Assembly: GCA_004296815.1 (NCBI GenBank)
Contig: SCVT01000459.1
Location: forward strand, 1 to 9,336
DNA: 9,336 nt
From: Reyranella sp.
Lineage (GTDB): Bacteria; Pseudomonadota; Alphaproteobacteria; Reyranellales; Reyranellaceae
Direction: 5' to 3'
A program made the translations under genes and the position numbers. Below, in pieces: positions 1 to 5,886 of the stretch. Each line of letters begins with the position of its first letter. Positions within the stretch are counted from its first letter, which is position 1. The notes beneath the pieces are model-generated. The model had not been told where the DNA came from. It saw only the letters and a program-made list of their open reading frames with translations, and made no database searches.

Positions 1-660
1 TGGTCGGGCGAGGTCGATCCGCCACCGGGCGACCTCTTCACCGACAACGTCGCCTGGGACAAGGAGTCGACCCACACAAGGGACCGCGGCAGCTATTTGC
101 CCGTCGAGGTCGCGGCGGAACTCGCCGCGCAGGGTCGCTTCGCGGGCCTCACGCGGCGCTTCCACGGCGTGCCGACCGAATACAGCCAGCGCAAGACGCT
201 GGACGAGGACGCGCCGGAGGTGCTGAGGCGGTTGCGCCAGGACGGCGCCGACGGCGCGATCCTCTCGGCGCTTTGACCCGTCTGCCACCAGACCGTGAGT
301 CTGGTCGCGCGATACCTGGAGGAAGCCGGCCTGCCCACCGTGATCGTGGGCTCAGCGCGCGACGTGGTCGAGCATTGCGGCGTGCCGCGCTTCGTCTTCA
401 CCGACTTCCCGCTCGGCAATCCCTGCGGCCATCCCTACAGGCGGGACATGCAGCGTGCCGTGGTGGCGCAGGCGCTCGACCTGCTGGAGCGGGCGACAGC
501 CCCGCGCACCGTCGTGACGGCGCCGTTCGCGTGGAAGGACGATCCGGGCTGGCGCGAACGCTATGGGCGGGTCGACCCGACCGAACGCGCGCGCCTGGAG
601 GAGGCCGGCCGCGAGCGGCGCGAACGCCAGGCCCGGGCGGCCGAGCTCAAGAAGAGCTAG
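1..660 (+). CDS. GrdB/PrdB-like selenoprotein (glycine/sarcosine/betaine reductase selenoprotein B family), N-terminus off window, in-frame UGA read as selenocysteine
   Basis: The frame is open from base 1, meets TGA at 274-276, and continues in the same frame to TAG at 658-660, giving 219 visible residues if TGA encodes Sec. Before the TGA are the family-like stretches GSYLPVEVAAEL and GVPTEYSQRKTLDEDAPEVL; after it come PVCHQTVSLVARYLEEAG, VPRFVFTDF and PLGNP (visible residues 137-141). The two halves therefore match consecutive parts of one family, and neither half is complete alone. Sec would be visible residue 92 in U-P-V-C-H-Q-T, a Sec-x-x-Cys redox motif. The GTG at 295, the only nearby start for a separate downstream gene, lies inside a hairpin and has no Shine-Dalgarno. 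In clostridial protein B the Sec attacks the amine substrate during reductive cleavage; for this shorter proteobacterial form the substrate is unknown and a selenol/thiol redox role is inferred. No GrdA, GrdC/D or thioredoxin gene is visible nearby. The tail (about residues 180-219) is highly charged. A true nonsense mutation in a pseudogene is the main alternative. Confidence 0.82.
274..309 (+). promoter_or_regulatory. Bacterial SECIS element with the Sec UGA codon
   Basis: UGA is at 274-276. A perfect 7-bp stem follows: ACCAGAC (287-293) pairs with GTCTGGT (299-305), closing a 5-nt loop CGTGA (294-298). Below a C286/C306 mismatch, three further pairs are possible (285-307, 284-308, and the 283-309 wobble). 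The loop has G at its second position, and 17 nt separate the UGA from the loop; both agree with the general description of bacterial SECIS elements, which lie within the coding region just after the UGA and bind SelB. The stem also has to encode V-C-H-Q-T-V-S-L, so its pairing is constrained by the protein. Structure is seen in the sequence; SelB binding is inferred. Confidence 0.72.
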
Positions 661-791
661 GAGAACATCACCGCGTAGAGCACGACGGTCGATGCGAGGA
701 CGCCGCCCACCAGCAGCGCGCCGAAGCGCAGCGCGTGAAGGACGGAGTTGTGGGCCGGGAAGTTCGAGGAGTGCGATGTGAAAGGTCTCAT
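657..791 (-). CDS. Small putative single-span membrane protein, 44 aa
   Basis: An ATG at 791-789 opens a 44-codon frame ending in TAG at 659-657. The N-terminal 20 residues are polar (MRPFTSHSSNF...), followed by one hydrophobic segment at about residues 24-43 (GALLVGGVLASTVVLYAVMF), long enough for a single membrane helix. Third codon positions are almost all G or C, like the recognised genes here. The stop overlaps the stop of the convergent selenoprotein gene. Against it: the ribosome binding site is poor (only a TAGG about 10 nt upstream), and I recognise no family. A weak promoter candidate lies about 70 bp upstream. Function unknown; it may be a genuine small membrane peptide or a chance frame in high-GC DNA. 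Confidence 0.45.
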   Translation of the reverse strand: MRPFTSHSSNFPAHNSVLHALRFGALLVGGVLASTVVLYAVMFS

Positions 792-833
792 GCGGCCAAC
801 CTAGGGATCGACGTGCGGGGGGCAATTCGCATC

Positions 834-850
834 GCTTCCAAAACGGAAGC
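834..850. repeat. Inverted repeat upstream of the small membrane ORF
   Basis: GCTTCC (834-839) and GGAAGC (845-850) form a perfect 6-bp stem around the loop AAAAC. A second perfect palindrome, GCCCTGCAGGGC, lies at 867-878. Both are in the gap between the small ORF and the solute-binding protein gene. Neither is followed by a T run, so they are not convincing terminators; an operator or transcript-leader structure for the small ORF is possible but unproven. Confidence 0.35.
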
Positions 851-858
851 ATCGCTCA

Positions 859-887
859 GATATGCAGCCCTGCAGGGCCCGCGACAA
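859..887 (-). promoter_or_regulatory. Weak sigma70-type promoter candidate for the small membrane ORF
   Basis: On the minus strand TTGTCG (887-882) and CATATC (864-859) are separated by exactly 17 bp, pointing towards the small ORF that starts at 791. The -35 matches consensus at 4 of 6 bases and the -10 at only 3 of 6. The -35 overlaps the T-rich tail of the terminator-like hairpin at 892-910. Confidence 0.2.
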
Positions 888-910
888 AGAGGCTGCGTGC
901 ACCACGCAGC
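880..910 (-). terminator. Probable intrinsic terminator of the Bug-family binding-protein gene
   Basis: On the minus strand a perfect 8-bp GC-rich stem, GCTGCGTG (910-903) and CACGCAGC (899-892), closes a 3-nt loop (902-900) and is followed by CTCTTTGTCGC. It starts 6 bp after the stop codon of the binding-protein gene. The T tract is short and interrupted, so termination may be partial. Confidence 0.55.
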
Positions 911-916
911 GACAGG

Positions 917-1930
917 TCAGCTGGTCGGCGTCATGCCGGCTTCCTGCATGCGGATCTTCCAGTCCGCGAGATGGGCGATGAGCCGGGCGCGCGTCGCTTC
1001 CGGTGTCGCGGGGGCGGCGTCGAGGCCGAGCTGGGCCATCTCGCTCACGATGTCCTCGTCGGTCAGCACGGCCTCAAGCTGGCGGTTCCATTCATCGACG
1101 ATCTCGCGCGGCGTCGAGAGCGGCGCAAACAAGCCGTACCATTCCTGCATGTCGAGCCCGTCGACGCCGAGGTCGCGCGCCGTCGGCACCTCCGGCGCGA
1201 CCTTGAGGGGGCGCGACCCCGAGGTCATCAGCAGCCGCAGCCTTCCGCCGCGATGGTGCTGGAGGAACGAGGTGACGGCCGTCACGGCGGCCGGCAGGCG
1301 GCCGTCGGCGAGATCGTTCACCATCGGTGCGGCGCCGCGATAGGGCACGATCTGCAGGCCGGCGTTGAGGGCGCGGTTGATGGCGTGGCCCAGCACCTCG
1401 ATGAAGGCGTCGCTCGACGTGTTGCCGAGCCGCCGGCGCGTCGCGTCACCCTTGTTCAGCCAGTCGAGATACTCGGCGAAGGTCGCGACGCCCAGCCGCG
1501 GCGAGGCGGCGAAGGCGATCGGGAAGGTGCCGGCCAGCCCGAGCGGCGCGATGTCGGTCACCGGGTCGTACGGGAAGTTCTTGAGCGAGAGCTTGCAGGC
1601 CAGCGAGTTGGAGGCCAGCAGCGCGACCATCGAGCCGTCGGGCGGACCGGTCCTGATCAGCTCGCCGGGATTGGCGCCGGCGCTGCCGGGCCGGTTCTCC
1701 ACGACCACGTAGCGGCCGAGGCGGCGCTGCAGGGCCCGGGCCATCAGCCGGGCGACAGTGTCGGCGCCGCCGCCGGCCACGAAGCCGACGACGATCCGGA
1801 GCGACTTGTCGGGCAGCGCGCTGCGGCCGCTCACGACGGCCGGCGCCAGCACGAGGCCCGCGGCGAGCGAGCCGGCCCCGATGAGCGAACGACGACGCGT
1901 CAATACTCGGGAGGTCAATATCCTGGTCAT
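917..1930 (-). CDS. Bug-family (tripartite tricarboxylate transporter) periplasmic substrate-binding protein
   Basis: A 337-residue protein of the usual family length. Residues 11-35 form a twin-arginine-like export signal (TRRRSLIGAG, then a hydrophobic run to AVVSG), so the mature protein is probably Tat-exported to the periplasm. The mature part opens with the Bug pattern LRIVVGFVAGGGADTVARLMA (about 44-64), then ENRPGSAGA (79-86), GPPDGS (95-100), VPYRGAAPMVNDLADGRLPA (195-214, summarised) and the C-terminal PEVPTARDLG (246-255). These receptors usually bind carboxylic acids or related small anions for a TctA/TctB permease or a sensor; no permease gene lies alongside, which is common for orphan Bug genes. 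The ATG at 1930 was chosen because GAGG (1942-1939) sits 8 nt upstream and the signal peptide follows directly; the frame stays open through the tRNA to 2146, but that extension only translates tRNA sequence. The ligand cannot be predicted. Confidence 0.88.
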   Translation of the reverse strand: MTRILTSRVLTRRRSLIGAGSLAAGLVLAPAVVSGRSALPDKSLRIVVGFVAGGGADTVARLMARALQRRLGRYVVVENRPGSAGANPGELIRTGPPDGSMVALLASNSLACKLSLKNFPYDPVTDIAPLGLAGTFPIAFAASPRLGVATFAEYLDWLNKGDATRRRLGNTSSDAFIEVLGHAINRALNAGLQIVPYRGAAPMVNDLADGRLPAAVTAVTSFLQHHRGGRLRLLMTSGSRPLKVAPEVPTARDLGVDGLDMQEWYGLFAPLSTPREIVDEWNRQLEAVLTDEDIVSEMAQLGLDAAPATPEATRARLIAHLADWKIRMQEAGMTPTS

Positions 1931-2085
1931 GCGAACGGCCTCACACGGCTGTTTATCTGATCGCAACGTGCAGGAAGCGCCGCAGCCGGTCATCGAGCGT
2001 CGGCTCCGTTCCGGAAGCAACGACAGCCAGATCGATCCAGGATCGATCCATGATGGGAATGTCGGGAAGCGGCTTGCCGGGGCTA
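1931..2085 (-). other. Leader between tRNA-Lys and the binding-protein gene, with tandem GATCGATC motif
   Basis: This 155-bp gap holds the 5' region of the binding-protein gene. Two near-identical motifs, CCAGATCGATCC (2027-2038) and CCAGGATCGATCC (2037-2049), lie in tandem about 11 bp apart; the second contains the perfect 10-bp palindrome GGATCGATCC. One helical turn between palindromes is typical of a dimeric regulator site, but no regulator gene is in view. I find no convincing -35/-10 pair here, so the gene may be read from the tRNA promoter or from a site I cannot recognise. Confidence 0.35.
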
Positions 2086-2161
<76 letters not shown>

Positions 2162-2195
2162 GCACTCGCGGAGGTCATAGCCCCGAAGCGGCGCG

Positions 2196-2224
2196 GCTAT
2201 ACCAAGGCGTTATCCCCTTGTCGA
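2196..2224 (-). promoter_or_regulatory. Probable sigma70-type promoter of tRNA-Lys
   Basis: On the minus strand TCGACA (2224-2219, 5 of 6 to TTGACA) and TATAGC (2201-2196, 4 of 6 to TATAAT) are separated by exactly 17 bp. Initiation would fall near 2189, leaving a leader of roughly 28 nt before the tRNA. The whole element sits in the gap after the rodA stop. An imperfect hairpin (ATAGCC 2177-2182 with GGCTAT 2195-2200) overlaps the -10. Confidence 0.5.
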
Positions 2225-2243
2225 GTCGTCGAATTCCCGGCCG

Positions 2244-3395
2244 CTAGCGGGTGCGAGGCAGTTGCGCATCGCGGTACACGTTGACCCCGATCAGCAGCCC
2301 GCAGGCGAACATGACCGAGAGCAGCGCGGTGCCGCCGTTGCTGACCAGCGGCAGCGGCACGCCGACCACGGGCAGCAGGCCCATGACCATGGCGGTGTTG
2401 ATGAAGACGTAGAGGAACATCATGGCGGTGACGCCGAGCGCCAGCAGGCGGCCGAAATGGTGCTGGCTGCGGAAGGCGATGGAGAAGCCCCAGACCAGGA
2501 CCAGCGCGAACAGGCCGAGCAGGACGCAGGCGCCGGCCATGCCCCATTCCTCGACGAAGGTCGTGAAGATGAAGTCGGTCTGCTTCTCGGGCAGGAAGTT
2601 GAGCGAGGACTGGGTGCCCTTGAGGAACCCCTTGCCGAACAGGCCGCCCGAGCCGATGGCGATCTTGGACTGGGTGATGTGGTAGCCGGCGCCGAGCGGA
2701 TCGCGGTCGGGATCGAGGAAGGTGAGCACGCGCTTGCGCTGGTACTCGTGCATCAGCGTCCAGGCGATGGGCAGGCAGGCGACGGCCCCGACGCCGGCCG
2801 CCAGGAACATCCAGATCCGCACGCCGGCCACGAACAGGAGCGCCCCGCCGCCCATCAGCACCATCATCGCCGTGCCGAGGTCGGGCTGGACCATGACGAG
2901 GCCGACCACCAGCAGGATGATGGCGAGCGGCGGCAGGGTGTAGAGGAACTGCGAGGCCTGCTCGCGACTGAGACCGTGATAGTAGCGCGCCAGCACCAGG
3001 ATCACCGCGACCTTGGCGATCTCGGAGGGCTGGATCTGCATCGGCCCGATGACCAGCCAGCGCTGGGCGCCCATGCCGATCTTGCCGATCACGTCGACGG
3101 CGACCAGCAGCAGGACCGAGACGATGTAGATCGGCCAGGCCATCGCCAGCCAGACCTTGGGATGGACCATCGCCACCACCAGCATGAGCACGAAGGCCGA
3201 GCCGTAGCGCACGGCATGGCGCGCCGCCCACGGCTCGAAGCGGCCGCCGGCCGCCGAGTAGAGCGCCAGCACGCCGACGCCCGCGATCGCCGTCAGGACC
3301 AGCACCAGCCCCCAGTTGATGCGCCAGATCTTCTCGGCGAAACCGACCGGCGCCGGACCGTCGAGGGCGACGGTGTTCGCCGAGGCCAGACTCAT
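2244..3395 (-). CDS. rodA: RodA, SEDS-family peptidoglycan glycosyltransferase
   Basis: A 383-residue polytopic membrane protein with the usual RodA length and about ten hydrophobic segments from residue 29 on. RodA polymerises lipid II into glycan strands at the inner membrane and works as a pair with PBP2 in cell elongation. Family signatures are clear: GAQRWLVIGPMQIQPSEIAKVA (109-130, summarised), VQPDLGTAM (169-177), DPLGAGYHITQSKIAIGSGG (232-251, summarised), GTQSSLNFLPEKQTDFIF (260-277) and PLPLVSNGGTALLS near the C-terminus. Asp274 in QTDFIF corresponds to the catalytic Asp of the SEDS family. ATG at 3395 overlaps the mrdA stop in ATGA, so translation is probably coupled. It is the last gene of the cluster. 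The homologue FtsW is less likely because of the mre/mrdA context. Confidence 0.97.
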   Translation of the reverse strand: MSLASANTVALDGPAPVGFAEKIWRINWGLVLVLTAIAGVGVLALYSAAGGRFEPWAARHAVRYGSAFVLMLVVAMVHPKVWLAMAWPIYIVSVLLLVAVDVIGKIGMGAQRWLVIGPMQIQPSEIAKVAVILVLARYYHGLSREQASQFLYTLPPLAIILLVVGLVMVQPDLGTAMMVLMGGGALLFVAGVRIWMFLAAGVGAVACLPIAWTLMHEYQRKRVLTFLDPDRDPLGAGYHITQSKIAIGSGGLFGKGFLKGTQSSLNFLPEKQTDFIFTTFVEEWGMAGACVLLGLFALVLVWGFSIAFRSQHHFGRLLALGVTAMMFLYVFINTAMVMGLLPVVGVPLPLVSNGGTALLSVMFACGLLIGVNVYRDAQLPRTR

Positions 3396-5299
3396 CGCGA
3401 CGCCATCTTGCGGAAGCTGTCGGTGCGGCGCGACGGATCGCGCTTCATGGTCTCGACCAGCACGTCGCGGCCGATCGGGCCGGCCGTCTTGCCGCCGCCC
3501 TGGCCGTGCTCGACGATGACGGCGCAGGCGTAGCGCGGATTGTCGATCGGGCCGAAGCAGACGAACAGCGCGTGGTGGCGCAGGTGCCAGGGCAGCTGGT
3601 CCTGGGTGATGCCCATCTCGCGCTCGCGCTCGGTGATGCGTTTGACCTGGGCCGTGCCGGTCTTGCCGGCGAACCGGAGCGCGGGATCGAGCGGCCGGCC
3701 CTTGGCATCGACCCGCAGATGGCTCGCGGTACCCGCCGCGACCACCTGGACCATGCCTTCGCGGATCAGGGCAAGGTGCTGCGGGTTCAAACGCAGCGAC
3801 GGCGCACTGGGCTTGGTGCGCGGCGGCGGCGGCGCCAGCTCCTCGCGCGGCGTCGCCTTGGCCAGCAGCAGGTTGGGCTGGACCTCGTAGCCGCCGTTGG
3901 CGAGCCGCGCCGTCATGACGGCGAGCTGCAGCGGCGTCGCCGTCATGTAGCCCTGGCCGATGCCGAGGTTGAACGTGTCGCCGTGCTGCCACGGCTTGCC
4001 GATCTTCTCCTGCTTCCAGGCGCGCGTCGGCTGGTTGGCGGCGGATTCGCCCGGCAGGCCGAGCTCGCTCACCTTGCCGAAGCCCAGCCGCTGGGCCATG
4101 TCGCTGACGCGGTCGATGCCGGCGCGGCGCGCCGCCTCGTAGAAGAAGCAGTCACAGGACTGGGCGATCGCCTCGGTGACGTTGGTCGAGCCGTGGCCGC
4201 CCTTCAGCCAGCAGTGGAACTTGATGCTGCCGAGCTCGAGATGGCCGACGCAGGGCAGCCGCGTCCAGGGGTCGATCGCCTTGGACTCCAGCGCCGCCAG
4301 CGCCGTCACCATCTTGTAGGTCGAGCCCGGCGGATAGACGCCGGCGATCGCCTTGTTGTGCAAGGGGCGCTCGGGGTTGTCGAGCAGGTCGCGCCATTCG
4401 CTCTGGGTGATGCCGCGCGCGAAGGTCGAGGGATCGAAGCCCGGCGTCGAGACCATGGCGATGATGTCGCCGGTGATCACGTCCATGACCACCACGGAAC
4501 CCGACTGGTGCTCCTTCATCTTCTCGGCGGCGAAGCGCTGCAGGTCGAGATCGATGGTGAGCAGCGCGTTGGAGCCGGGCTGGCCTTCGGTGCGGTCGAG
4601 CTCGCGCACCACGCGGCCCACGGCATTGACCTCGACCTGGACGGCGCCGGCGCGGCCGCGCAGATCGTCCTCGAGCGAGCGCTCCACGCCTTTCTTGCCG
4701 AAGCGCATGGTGGCGAGCTGCAGCACCGGATCGTCGCGGCCGGCCAGGTCCTCGTCGGCGACGCGACCGGTGTAGCCCACGATGTGGCTCATCAGGTCGC
4801 CTTCGGGATAGTCGCGGCTTTGGCCGAGGTCGATGAACACGCCGGGCAGGTCGGGCGCGTTGAACTCGAGCCGCGCCACCTCCTCCCATCCGAGGTTCTC
4901 GCGCACCACGACGGGCTGCGCGTTGCGGCTGCGGCGCAGCTCGCGCAGCATGCGGGTCTTCTCGGCATCGCCCAGACCGAAGATCTGGTCGAGCCGCTCG
5001 ACCAGCACGTCGACACCGCGGCCGCGGTCCGAGGTCGCCATGGCGCGGAAGTTGTTGCGGTTGACGGCCAGCGGCTGGCCGGCGCGGTCGAAGATCAGGC
5101 CCCGCGACGGCGGCAGGAGCCGCAGGTTGATGCGGTTCTCCTCGGCGAGCGTGGCGAAGCGGTCGGTCTCTACGACCTGGAGCTGGTAGAGGCGGCCGGC
5201 CAGCGCGGTCAGCAGCACCGCCTGGGCGCCGCCCAGCAGCAGGGCGCGGCGCGTGAAGAGTCCGCTGCGTTCGCCATCGCCTTTGCGGAAGTGCTTCAT
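3392..5299 (-). CDS. mrdA: Penicillin-binding protein 2, elongation-specific transpeptidase
   Basis: A 635-residue class B penicillin-binding protein that cross-links peptidoglycan with RodA during lateral growth. Order: short cytoplasmic N-terminus, one membrane anchor (about 17-36, ALLLGGAQAVLLTALAG), pedestal domain with RGLIFDRAGQPLAVN (66-80) and DYPEGDLMSHIVGYTGRV (163-180), and the transpeptidase domain. Catalytic motifs are intact: PPGSTYK with Ser326 and Lys329, the PBP2-type S-x-D motif SCD (381-383), and KTGTAQ (Lys546). Cys350, Cys363, His369 and Cys382 cluster around the active site in sequence, resembling the metal site described for the E. coli enzyme. A proline-rich insert, APPPPRTKPSAP, occupies 489-500. 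ATG 5299 is chosen because it overlaps the mreD stop as ATGA and the anchor follows directly; upstream in-frame sequence is only mreD read in another frame. Confidence 0.97.
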   Translation of the reverse strand: MKHFRKGDGERSGLFTRRALLLGGAQAVLLTALAGRLYQLQVVETDRFATLAEENRINLRLLPPSRGLIFDRAGQPLAVNRNNFRAMATSDRGRGVDVLVERLDQIFGLGDAEKTRMLRELRRSRNAQPVVVRENLGWEEVARLEFNAPDLPGVFIDLGQSRDYPEGDLMSHIVGYTGRVADEDLAGRDDPVLQLATMRFGKKGVERSLEDDLRGRAGAVQVEVNAVGRVVRELDRTEGQPGSNALLTIDLDLQRFAAEKMKEHQSGSVVVMDVITGDIIAMVSTPGFDPSTFARGITQSEWRDLLDNPERPLHNKAIAGVYPPGSTYKMVTALAALESKAIDPWTRLPCVGHLELGSIKFHCWLKGGHGSTNVTEAIAQSCDCFFYEAARRAGIDRVSDMAQRLGFGKVSELGLPGESAANQPTRAWKQEKIGKPWQHGDTFNLGIGQGYMTATPLQLAVMTARLANGGYEVQPNLLLAKATPREELAPPPPRTKPSAPSLRLNPQHLALIREGMVQVVAAGTASHLRVDAKGRPLDPALRFAGKTGTAQVKRITEREREMGITQDQLPWHLRHHALFVCFGPIDNPRYACAVIVEHGQGGGKTAGPIGRDVLVETMKRDPSRRTDSFRKMASR

Positions 5300-5868
5300 G
5301 ACGTCGTCTCGCCCGGCCGCGCCGTGCCGCGCGAGGCATCGGGCACGTTCAGCGGATCGCGCGCCCGCACGCGCGCGAGCAGCGGGGCCAGCAGCGGATA
5401 GACCACGATCACCACGGCATACTGCATCATGGCCGGCACCGGATCGATGGGCGTCCAGGTCCACAGCGCGGTGAAGGCCCAGACCAGCACGACGAAGCCC
5501 CAGCACAGGATGCAGAACCCGACCCACTGGAAAAGGAACGGCACGCCCACAAGGTAGCGGCGGTTGGCGACGACGGCGGCGCGGATCAGCACGAAGCCCA
5601 GCGCACTCACGCCGACCGGCGCGCCCGGCCCGCCCAGCAGCAGGTCGAGCAGCACGCCCATCGCCAGCAGGAGCGGCCCGGGCAGGCGCTCGGGCGTGGC
5701 GAGGCTGAACTGGAAGACGACGAGCACGGGCAGCAGCGGCAGCGCGTCGGAGAGATAGGGCGCGCGCAACGGCGCCAAAGTCAGCAGCACGAAGAACAGC
5801 AGCACGGAGCCCGGCAGCGCCGCGCGGCCCCAGCGATCGAGCATCGCGAGAGCGCCGTCTGCCCTCAT
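5296..5868 (-). CDS. mreD: MreD, rod shape-determining membrane protein
   Basis: A 190-residue, very hydrophobic protein placed exactly where MreD is expected, between mreC and mrdA. About five to six membrane segments can be seen, including VLLFFVLLTLAPL, LLPVLVVFQFSL, the stretch around LLLAMGVLLDLLLGGPGAPVG, and the segments FLFQWVGFCILCWGFVVLVW and YAVVIVVYPLLAPLLA. The motif LLDLLLGGP-GVSALGF matches the conserved MreD core (D-x-L-x-G). MreD binds MreC and regulates RodA-PBP2. Start: ATG 5868 lies 18 nt after the mreC stop with a weak GAGAG upstream; an in-frame ATG at 5844 (residue 9) is possible. The C-terminal tail is polar, and the stop overlaps the mrdA start. Confidence 0.93.
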   Translation of the reverse strand: MRADGALAMLDRWGRAALPGSVLLFFVLLTLAPLRAPYLSDALPLLPVLVVFQFSLATPERLPGPLLLAMGVLLDLLLGGPGAPVGVSALGFVLIRAAVVANRRYLVGVPFLFQWVGFCILCWGFVVLVWAFTALWTWTPIDPVPAMMQYAVVIVVYPLLAPLLARVRARDPLNVPDASRGTARPGETTS

Positions 5869-5886
5869 GACAAGGACGCTCTCATG

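Noticed and set aside
1..276. Selenoprotein gene as a pseudogene with a nonsense mutation
   Set aside because: Not fully excluded, but the stop is exactly at the redox-residue position, is followed by a SECIS-like hairpin, and the rest of the frame is intact.
295..660. A separate 121-aa gene starting at GTG 295
   Set aside because: The GTG lies in the SECIS-like loop, has no Shine-Dalgarno, and its product is only the C-terminal part of the family; the frame is continuous with the upstream half across TGA 274.
273..1343. 356-codon plus-strand open frame
   Set aside because: It runs out of frame through the selenoprotein gene, the intergenic region and the antisense of the Bug receptor, with no family resemblance.
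2177..2200. Hairpin after rodA as an intrinsic terminator
   Set aside because: ATAGCC/GGCTAT can pair, but there is a bulge and no T run follows on the minus strand, and it overlaps the tRNA promoter -10.
2262..3533. 423-codon plus-strand open frame
   Set aside because: It is antisense to rodA and rich in His, Asp and Gln, a typical shadow of hydrophobic membrane-protein codons.
3506..5401. 631-codon plus-strand open frame
   Set aside because: It is antisense to mrdA, has His/Asp/Arg/Gly-rich low-information composition, and arises from GC-rich codon use on the other strand.
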